Origin: JBFLYC01 sp040756735
Lineage (GTDB): Bacteria; Bacillota; DSM-16504; Desulfitibacterales; Desulfitibacteraceae
Reading direction: 5' to 3'
Assembly: GCA_040756735.1 (NCBI GenBank)
Contig: JBFLYC010000039.1
Span: 1 to 27,353, forward strand
DNA length: 27,353 nucleotides
Shown: one piece after another, positions 22,531-27,353 of the stretch
How positions within the stretch are numbered: the stretch's first letter is position 1
Layout: every line of letters starts with the position of its first letter
Position numbers and translations under genes: made by a program
The notes under the pieces: model-generated
Database searches by the model: none
What the model was told of the DNA's origin: nothing
What the model saw: the letters and a program-made list of their open reading frames with translations, nothing else

Positions 22531-23135
22531 CTGAATAACCCTACTACTTTACCAAGGATACTTACCTCATGAATAATTATAGGATCCATTGAACTATTTT
22601 CAGGCTGAAGCCTTATCCATTCTTTTTCTTTGTAAAATCTTTTGATTGTTGCCTCTTCATCTAATAAGGCAGCTATAATATCGCCATTTTGAGCGTGATT
22701 CTGTTTTCTAATTATCACAAAGTCACCATCATTAATTCCCGCCTCTATCATACTATCACCGGATACATTTAAAATAAAAAATTCACCATGACCTGTAAAG
22801 TCCAAGGGTAATGGAAAAATATCTTCTATATTTTCTGTTGCCAAAATGGGTTCCCCGGCTGTAATTTTACCCACAATGGGAATGTTGGTAATTTCTTTTT
22901 TAGGAAAATTGGCATGGTATTCGTCAATTAACTCAATTGCTCTTGGTTTTGTTGGATCTCTGCGGATATAACCCTTAGACTCGAGATAGGATAGGTGTGC
23001 ATGTACAGTGGAACTGCTGCTCAAACCTACAGCTTTACCGATCTCACGAACAGATGGCGGGTATCCTTTTTTTAGTAATTGTTTTTTTATAAAGTTGAGA
23101 ATGTCTAGTTGACGAGGTCCTAAGTCTTCTAACAT
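22518..23135 (-). CDS. lexA: SOS repressor LexA
   Basis: A 205-residue LexA, the repressor of the SOS regulon, which cleaves itself when RecA filaments form on damaged DNA. The N-terminal winged helix (residues 1-65) has the recognition helix SSSSTVHAHLSYL at about residues 39-51. The self-cleavage site is Ala93-Gly94 in ITAGEP, and the catalytic dyad is Ser128 (SGDSM) and Lys165 (ATIKRF). I chose ATG at 23135; GTG at 23150 overlaps the ribosome binding site AAAGGTGG (23154-23147) and is unlikely. The gene is divergent from a yneA-like gene, with three SOS-box-like sites between them, so it is autoregulated. Confidence 0.97.
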   Translation of the reverse strand: MLEDLGPRQLDILNFIKKQLLKKGYPPSVREIGKAVGLSSSSTVHAHLSYLESKGYIRRDPTKPRAIELIDEYHANFPKKEITNIPIVGKITAGEPILATENIEDIFPLPLDFTGHGEFFILNVSGDSMIEAGINDGDFVIIRKQNHAQNGDIIAALLDEEATIKRFYKEKEWIRLQPENSSMDPIIIHEVSILGKVVGLFRKIY

Positions 23136-23197
23136 ATATACATATACCACCTTTCAGTAAATTATAAAATTATCTAAAAGCCTGTTATCTATTGGTG

Positions 23198-23206
23198 ATT
23201 ATATCA
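23198..23206 (-). promoter_or_regulatory. Extended -10 promoter of lexA
   Basis: On the minus strand TGATATAAT is a perfect extended -10, about 63 bases before the lexA start. The near-consensus SOS site at 23224-23235 overlaps its -35 region. Confidence 0.6.
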
Positions 23207-23223
23207 TAAATATTAAAATGTTA

Positions 23224-23235
23224 AAACACTTGTTC
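23224..23235. promoter_or_regulatory. Near-consensus SOS box (lexA side)
   Basis: AAACACTTGTTC differs at one position from GAAC-N4-GTTC, the Firmicute LexA/DinR operator. It sits over the -35 region of the lexA promoter, as expected for autorepression. Confidence 0.55.
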
Positions 23236-23255
23236 GTTTTATTTTCAAAAAATAT

Positions 23256-23284
23256 TTGCAATAGAACTAATGTTCTGCTATAAT
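23256..23284 (+). promoter_or_regulatory. Promoter of the yneA-like gene
   Basis: TTGCAA (23256-23261) and TATAAT (23279-23284) are separated by 17 bases. A perfect SOS operator occupies the spacer, so LexA binding would block this promoter directly. Confidence 0.8.
23264..23275. promoter_or_regulatory. Perfect SOS box between -35 and -10 of the yneA-like gene
   Basis: GAACTAATGTTC is an exact GAAC-N4-GTTC palindrome with flanking A/T symmetry (AGAAC...GTTCT). Confidence 0.85.
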
Positions 23285-23291
23285 CAAAATA

Positions 23292-23303
23292 GAACATGCG
23301 TTT
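23292..23303. promoter_or_regulatory. Near-consensus SOS box downstream of the yneA-like promoter
   Basis: GAACATGCGTTT has one mismatch to GAAC-N4-GTTC and lies in the likely transcript leader, 36 bases before the start codon. Confidence 0.5.
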
Positions 23304-23338
23304 GAGTAATGCAGGTAAAAGGAAGAGGTGGTATCGAA

Positions 23339-23605
23339 ATGAATTTAAAGTGGTTAATTTCCATTATAGCGTTTTTTTCAATGGCATTTATTTTTGCTCT
23401 CTTTTTTTATAGCAATGTAAACGCAGCTACTGATGAGAATATTATTGTTATTTCCGTACAAGAAGGTGATACACTTTGGGGTATTGCCAAGAAGCATCAT
23501 CCAAATAAAGATATCCGAAAAGTTATTTATCAAATAGAAAAATTGAATAATATCAGTAAAAGTATGATTTATCCAGGGCAGCAGTTAAAAATACCCATTA
23601 ATTAA
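23339..23605 (+). CDS. yneA: YneA-like SOS cell-division suppressor (LysM protein)
   Basis: An 88-residue protein with one N-terminal membrane segment (residues about 5-25, ending at VNAA, also readable as a signal peptide) and an extracellular LysM domain (about residues 38-88: VQEGDTLWGIAKKHHP, then YPGQQLKIP). Size, layout and position divergent from lexA match Bacillus YneA, which is induced by DNA damage and delays septation. Sequence similarity outside LysM is low, so the name rests on architecture and the SOS-controlled promoter. The start is ATG 23339, seven bases after AAGAGGTGG; an upstream in-frame ATG at 23309 has no ribosome binding site. No downstream recombinase gene follows, unlike Bacillus. 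Confidence 0.82.
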   Translation: MNLKWLISIIAFFSMAFIFALFFYSNVNAATDENIIVISVQEGDTLWGIAKKHHPNKDIRKVIYQIEKLNNISKSMIYPGQQLKIPIN

Positions 23606-23676
23606 AATAGCCAGTATTATAATTAATTATTAATAATTTGAGAGTTAATTAATTATTAAATATGGTTTTTTCTAGT

Positions 23677-23706
23677 TTAAAGCGAGCATTAAAGCTCGTT
23701 TTAAAT
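23677..23706 (+). terminator. Intrinsic terminator after the yneA-like gene
   Basis: Arms TTAAAGCGAGC / GCTCGTTTTAA (one G-U wobble) with a six-base loop carry a T-run in and after the 3' arm. The rest of 23606-23857 is very AT-rich and contains a direct repeat AATTAATTATTAA near 23622 and 23647; I see no other gene in it. Confidence 0.7.
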
Positions 23707-23857
23707 TATTTAATAATAACTTCCTATAATAAATATTATGTAAACCAAAAAAGCAATATATAATGTACAAAATTATTATTAAATGGAGGAATTTTGCTAT
23801 ATCTATGGAAAGATTATTTTATAGTCTTGTACAATATTTTAGTTTGAGGTGAACTTT

Positions 23858-25117
23858 ATGAATTATGACATCAGTTACATAAGAAGCCAATTTCCCGCGC
23901 TTTCAATGAAAGTGAATGGTTATCCTGCTGCTTTTTTGGATGGACCTGGGGGTACCCAAGTACCCCAGAGAGTAATTGATGCGATGGTCAATTACCTTAT
24001 TTATGCAAATGCCAATATAGAGGGTTTCTTTAAAACAAGCGTAGATTCGGATGAACTAATGCTCGAATCCAGAAAGGCCTTGGCAGATTTTTTGGGTTGC
24101 TCTTGGCAGGAAATTGCCTTTGGAGATAATAGCACTACATTAAACTTTAAGCTTGCTTTAGCGCTAGGCCGTGATTTAAAAAAGGGAGACCAGGTATTAA
24201 TTACCCAGATTGACCATGAGGCAAATCGAGGTCCATGGGAATCTTTAAGTGAAAAAGGAATTGAAGTAAGAGAGGTTTCAGTTGATATAGATACCTGTAC
24301 AATAGATATGGAGGATTTCCAGGCTAAATTAACTGAAAAAACCAAGGTAGCAGCTTTTACTTATGCTTCAAATGCAGTAGGAACAATAAGTGATGTTCAA
24401 AGAATGATTAGAATGGCTCATGATGTGGGTGCTATTACAGTTGTTGATGCCGTACATTATGCGCTTCATGGGCCGATTGATGTTAAAGCCATAGATACAG
24501 ACTTTTTACTATGCTCTGCTTATAAATTTTTTGGTCCACATATTGGTGTTCTGTATGGGAAAAAGAGCATTTTTGATAGAGTCAGAACCTATAAGGTTAG
24601 ACCACAATATGATACAATTCCTGATAAAATAGAGACAGGAACTTTGAATCACGAAGGCATGGTTGGGGCAATGGCAGCTGTGGAATTCATTGCTGATATA
24701 GGGGAAAAATTTGGGAAAAGTTATGAATATGGTGGAGATAATCCATCAAAAAGGAGAAAAAATCTGCTCGCAGGAATGCTATCCTTTGAAGACTATGAAA
24801 TCCCTCTTGCTCTTCATCTTATAAATGAGTTGAAAAGCCTTGATAAGGTTAATGTGTATGGTCCTCCTATTGGACATCCTAGAACATCTACAGTATCTTT
24901 TACAGTTAAGGGTACTCACTCAAAACAGATTGCCAAATCCTTAGGTGAAAAAGGTTTGTTTGTATGGGATGGAGACTTCTTTGCGACTAGGTTGGTAGAA
25001 CGATTAGGCTTAGTTGACCAAGGAGGTTTGGTAAGAGTAGGGCTAGCTCCCTACAATACTATAGAAGAAATCGACCGGTTAATCATTGAAGTAAAAAAGA
25101 TTGTTAAGGAAGTATAA
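23858..25117 (+). CDS. Cysteine desulfurase-like aminotransferase class V (VC1184 type)
   Basis: A 419-residue fold-type I PLP protein of the class V aminotransferase group, resembling the VC1184 subfamily of cysteine desulfurase-like proteins. It opens with FPAL...FLDGPGGTQVP, has QIDHEANRGPW near residue 117, the cofactor Asp in VVDAVHYALHG near residue 204 and the PLP lysine in CSAYKFFGPH. The C-terminal loop that carries the catalytic Cys of IscS/SufS is VWDGDFFATRLVERLG here, with no Cys, so sulfur transfer to a carrier is unlikely and the true reaction is unknown. The start is ATG 23858, six bases after GAGGTG. It has its own terminator shared with the converging dehydrogenase gene. Confidence 0.85.
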   Translation: MNYDISYIRSQFPALSMKVNGYPAAFLDGPGGTQVPQRVIDAMVNYLIYANANIEGFFKTSVDSDELMLESRKALADFLGCSWQEIAFGDNSTTLNFKLALALGRDLKKGDQVLITQIDHEANRGPWESLSEKGIEVREVSVDIDTCTIDMEDFQAKLTEKTKVAAFTYASNAVGTISDVQRMIRMAHDVGAITVVDAVHYALHGPIDVKAIDTDFLLCSAYKFFGPHIGVLYGKKSIFDRVRTYKVRPQYDTIPDKIETGTLNHEGMVGAMAAVEFIADIGEKFGKSYEYGGDNPSKRRKNLLAGMLSFEDYEIPLALHLINELKSLDKVNVYGPPIGHPRTSTVSFTVKGTHSKQIAKSLGEKGLFVWDGDFFATRLVERLGLVDQGGLVRVGLAPYNTIEEIDRLIIEVKKIVKEV

Positions 25118-25147
25118 AATGTGGCTTCATCTACAGCCACATTTTTT
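25116..25147. terminator. Bidirectional terminator between convergent genes
   Basis: A stem AAAATGTGGCT / AGCCACATTTT with an eight-base loop and a T-run at 25142-25147 on plus. The minus strand also reads ATTTTATA after the stem, so it can serve the 25158-26141 gene too. Confidence 0.85.
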
Positions 25148-25157
25148 ATAGCTACAG

Positions 25158-26141
25158 TTATCTTATTTTCTGAAATACCTCAGGGTTCAAGCAATTAGGT
25201 GGTAATTCTTGTCGCATTGCGGCAAGAACATTGTTTACAGCCATTAATCCCATATTGGTCCGGGTCTCAAAGGTTGCACTGGCAATATGCGGTAGAATAA
25301 CCACATTGGTTAATTCAGTTAGACCAGGTGCTAACACAGGTTCATTTTCGAAAACATCAAGGCCTGCTCCCCATATTTCTCCCTTTTTTAGTGCTTCTAC
25401 TAGCGCTTTTTCATCTACAACTGGTCCACGGGAAGTATTGATTAATATGGCGCTTTCTTTCATCATCTTAAGTTCTCTTTTGCCAATAAGGTGTTTAGTA
25501 TTTAGCGTTAAAGGAACATGTAATGAAACAAAGTCAGAATTTCTTAATAAAGTGTCCATGTCCACAAATTGCGCACCTGTTTCCTTTTCAAACTGTTCAC
25601 TTCGAGCAAGGTCGTTATAAAGCAATTTTACTTCAAAGCCTTTAGCTTTTTTCCCAAAAGCCTTGCCAATTCTTCCAGCTCCGATGATTCCCACGGTTTT
25701 ATTTTTAATGTCATGACCCAAAAGTAATAAGGGACCCCAGGTTTTGAATTTTCCTGCTCTCAAGAAAATGTCTGCTTCTACAACTCTTCTGGCAGTAGAA
25801 AGTAACAAAGCCCAGGCTAGTTCGGCTGTTGCATCAGTAAGTACATCAGGGGTATTGGTAACAAAAATATTTCTTCTTGTAGCGGCTTCAATGTCTATGT
25901 TATTGAAGCCAACTGCATAATTAGCAACTATTTTAAGTTCGGTGGCTGAATCTAATACCTCATCATCAATTGTTTCTGTTAATAAGGGAATTAATGCATC
26001 CTTGCCCTTTACTCCTTCTAATAGCTCAATTCTGGTTACCGCCCTGTCTTCCATGTTAACTGTTACATTGCAATGTTCCTTTAATAGATCCATTGCAGGT
26101 TTTGGCAGTATTCTTGTAACATATACGCTCCATTTATCCAT
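25158..26141 (-). CDS. D-2-hydroxyacid dehydrogenase (glyoxylate/hydroxypyruvate reductase type)
   Basis: A 327-residue NAD(P)-dependent D-isomer 2-hydroxyacid dehydrogenase, most like the glyoxylate/hydroxypyruvate reductase group. The catalytic triad is present: Arg in NTSRGPVVDE, Glu in FENEP and His in LPHIASAT. The Rossmann motif GIIGAGRIGKAFG starts near residue 151, and NYAVGFNNID provides the substrate loop. The residue after the second strand (YNDLAR) is Asn-Asp, leaving NADH versus NADPH use undecided. The start is ATG at 26141 after GAGGTGAT on the minus strand. The likely reaction is reduction of glyoxylate or hydroxypyruvate; other 2-oxoacids are possible. Divergent from dedA. 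Confidence 0.92.
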   Translation of the reverse strand: MDKWSVYVTRILPKPAMDLLKEHCNVTVNMEDRAVTRIELLEGVKGKDALIPLLTETIDDEVLDSATELKIVANYAVGFNNIDIEAATRRNIFVTNTPDVLTDATAELAWALLLSTARRVVEADIFLRAGKFKTWGPLLLLGHDIKNKTVGIIGAGRIGKAFGKKAKGFEVKLLYNDLARSEQFEKETGAQFVDMDTLLRNSDFVSLHVPLTLNTKHLIGKRELKMMKESAILINTSRGPVVDEKALVEALKKGEIWGAGLDVFENEPVLAPGLTELTNVVILPHIASATFETRTNMGLMAVNNVLAAMRQELPPNCLNPEVFQKIR

Positions 26142-26171
26142 TCTATCACCTCATGACTCATCTCTATGTCC

Positions 26172-26201
26172 AGTATAACAGATTACGGGAAAATATGTAA
26201 T
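26172..26201 (-). promoter_or_regulatory. Promoter of the 2-hydroxyacid dehydrogenase gene
   Basis: On the minus strand ATTACA and TATACT are 18 bases apart, with a TG one base upstream of the -10 (TGTTATACT). It lies 31 bases before the start codon. Confidence 0.55.
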
Positions 26202-26279
26202 TTTAAAATGAGGGTTTTATTAACTGGCTCTTGGATTGTAGATGTGTTATTATAATTAAGGAAAGTGGTGAAATCCAAA

Positions 26280-26927
26280 ATGGTATTTGAGAACATAGTG
26301 CAAATCATTGAAGGGGCCAATTGGGTTACCCTTTTTGTTTGGCTTATAATCGGCGTAGTTTTTGCCCCCATTAATCGAGAATCCATAATTATATTCATGG
26401 GGGTTTTATCTTCAGTAGGTACAATTAATCCGGTTTATGCATTCTTCATTACAACCATGGCTACGTTTATCGGGTATTCAATTGGGTATATTTTGGCAAA
26501 GGCAGTAAAGAGAATATTTTTTAATAAGCCTTCTCCTGTTGTTCAGCAGAGAATTAAAAGAAGTAATCAATTGTTGGAAAAGTATGGAACCTTTGCTGTC
26601 GTTATCAGTTATTATATTCCTGGTGCTAGACATTTTTTGCCTGTAATTGTAGGGCTGGGCAAGATGGGGATTGGAAGATTTTTAGCGTCTTCTTTTGCAG
26701 GGGCTTTTATTTGGACAATTTCATTATTTTTTCCCGCCTACTATTTGGGAGAAAATTGGCAGGTCATTATCAATAATATATTTAGAGCTGAAAATATAAC
26801 AGTCTGGTTTATATTTATAATAATTATGGCTGCAATTGTATGGTTTGGATATTTCAATAGAAAGCGTAAGTTACAGAAACTAAAGAAAGACAAAGTGATG
26901 GAGTCAGACTACTGTGGTAATCAATAA
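26280..26927 (+). CDS. DedA family membrane protein
   Basis: A 215-residue integral membrane protein of the DedA/VTT superfamily, whose members include flippases for undecaprenyl phosphate and phospholipids. It has about five hydrophobic segments and the family blocks PINRESIIIFMG, FIGYSIGYILAK, EKYGTFAVVISYYIPGARHF and GKMGIGRFLASSFAGAFIW. The usual Arg in F-x-R-x-x-PG is Tyr here (SYYIPGARH), while the second Arg is kept. The C-terminus is basic (NRKRKLQKLKKDK). I place the start at ATG 26280 after AAAGTGG. GTG 26265 is the alternative but overlaps that site. Substrate unknown. Confidence 0.88.
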   Translation: MVFENIVQIIEGANWVTLFVWLIIGVVFAPINRESIIIFMGVLSSVGTINPVYAFFITTMATFIGYSIGYILAKAVKRIFFNKPSPVVQQRIKRSNQLLEKYGTFAVVISYYIPGARHFLPVIVGLGKMGIGRFLASSFAGAFIWTISLFFPAYYLGENWQVIINNIFRAENITVWFIFIIIMAAIVWFGYFNRKRKLQKLKKDKVMESDYCGNQ

Positions 26928-26953
26928 TCAAAGGAAAATATGTTTACAGCAAC

Positions 26954-27073
26954 CTAAGTATTTGTTAGTTTTTTAATAAGCAGCAAAAACATTAATAAAA
27001 AGGTAAAACCAATAATAAAAAAGTAGATGCCATATTCACTAAATAACCAAGTTATATCTGATCTTTCGCACCC
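26954..27073 (-). pseudogene. 3' remnant of a minus-strand membrane protein gene
   Basis: An open minus-strand frame of 39 codons ends in a stop at 26954 and reads SDITWLFSEYGIYFFIIG, then a run of hydrophobic residues ending in KKLTNT. This is a plausible membrane helix with an aromatic girdle and basic end. It has no start codon with a ribosome binding site; the frame is preceded by a stop. The simplest reading is the C-terminal end of a membrane protein whose 5' part was lost, perhaps by the insertion carrying the next gene. It could also be chance in AT-rich DNA. I do not recognise the family. Confidence 0.4.
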
Positions 27074-27163
27074 TTAAAATGTTTCAAGATTAATTTTTCA
27101 AAAGCAGCATTTTTTTGTAAATTACACCTGGACTCAAGCCAAATCTTTTGATATGATTAACCC

Positions 27164-27353
27164 ATGGAAAAGATTATACAAGGACGCAAAACAACTAAAA
27201 ACGACATTGAGCTGATTAAAGAGCTGCTTCAAAACAACCCAGACTGGAACAGGACACGCTTGTCTAGAGAACTATGCCTTAAATGGAACTGGCGCAATCA
27301 AAAAGGCCAACTCAAAGATATGGCCTGCCGCAGTTTCCTGCTTAAGTTGCAAG
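27164..27353 (+). CDS. DUF4338/DruA-like protein, N-terminal part only
   Basis: Sixty-three residues of an open frame run off the window edge. The block QGRKTTKNDIELIKELL, then RTRLSRELCLKWNWRN and GQLKDMACRSFLLKL, matches the N-terminal helical region I associate with DUF4338 proteins, the family that includes DruA of the Druantia anti-phage system and many stand-alone, repeated copies in bacterial genomes. The start is ATG 27164 with no good ribosome binding site (the preceding bases are ATATGATTAACCC), which is unusual in this window and fits an imported gene. No other Druantia gene is visible. Whether it is a defence gene, a mobile-element gene or a decayed copy needs the sequence beyond the edge. 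Confidence 0.6.
   Translation, partial: MEKIIQGRKTTKNDIELIKELLQNNPDWNRTRLSRELCLKWNWRNQKGQLKDMACRSFLLKLQ

Noticed and set aside
23606..23676. AT-rich direct repeats after the yneA-like gene as a mobile-element end or CRISPR
   Set aside because: Only two imperfect copies in very AT-rich sequence, with no regular spacing and no associated genes.
23813..23860. 15-codon open frame just before the 23858 gene as a leader peptide
   Set aside because: Its ribosome binding site is too far away, and no terminator/antiterminator pair follows that it could control.
26231..26256. TTGGAT/TATAAT as the dedA promoter
   Set aside because: The 14-base spacer is too short; the -10 alone is not enough in AT-rich DNA.

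Overview
The window is AT-rich DNA that reads as a low-GC, endospore-forming Clostridia-type Firmicute, most like the Peptococcaceae/Desulfotomaculum side. The evidence is spoVS and spoVK, a Bacillus-like miaB-mutS-mutL-miaA-hfq...spoVK-ynbB order, a Firmicute lexA/yneA divergon with GAAC-N4-GTTC operators, and frequent TTG and GTG starts behind strong purine-rich ribosome binding sites. The species cannot be fixed from the sequence. I see no tRNA, rRNA or CRISPR, and no gene-free stretch exceeds 300 bases.

Layout. 1-480: a structured leader and spoVS, with a minus-oriented terminator before it and a plus terminator after it. 486-3425: a tightly overlapping operon of an M19 dipeptidase, a PHP phosphoesterase and a class I aminotransferase. 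3530-4522: three small genes of unknown function (coiled coil, helix-turn-helix, orphan beta-rich protein). 4611-9494: fxsA, guaB, a HAD phosphatase and a MoxR ATPase/VWA pair, apparently one transcription unit. 9568-9993: a Nudix-fold protein with a degraded catalytic box. 10061-12302: an nfeD-slipin operon in which both partners look damaged. 12531-19611: miaB, then mutS-mutL-miaA-hfq, with mutS translated from behind a run of ten G. 19765-22489: spoVK, a YnbB-type PLP enzyme and a DUF456 membrane protein. 22518-23605: lexA divergent from a yneA-like LysM protein, with three SOS-box-like sites between them. 23858-26927: a VC1184-type cysteine-desulfurase-like protein convergent with a 2-hydroxyacid dehydrogenase, then a DedA membrane protein. 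26954-27353: the stump of a minus-strand membrane protein followed by the cut-off start of a DUF4338/DruA-like gene, probably a mobile or defence-related insertion.

How it works together. Most of the window is core housekeeping: purine synthesis (guaB), tRNA A37 modification (miaA makes i6A and miaB makes ms2i6A), mismatch repair (mutS, mutL), the RNA chaperone Hfq, the SOS switch (lexA, yneA) and sporulation (spoVS, spoVK). No clear new multi-gene system stands out. The most interesting signals are local: the G10 tract in the mutS ribosome binding site, the single internal stop in an otherwise intact slipin beside an nfeD shortened in its protease domain, the degenerate Nudix box, the unexplained RNA structure before spoVS, and the truncated gene/DruA-like junction at the right edge.
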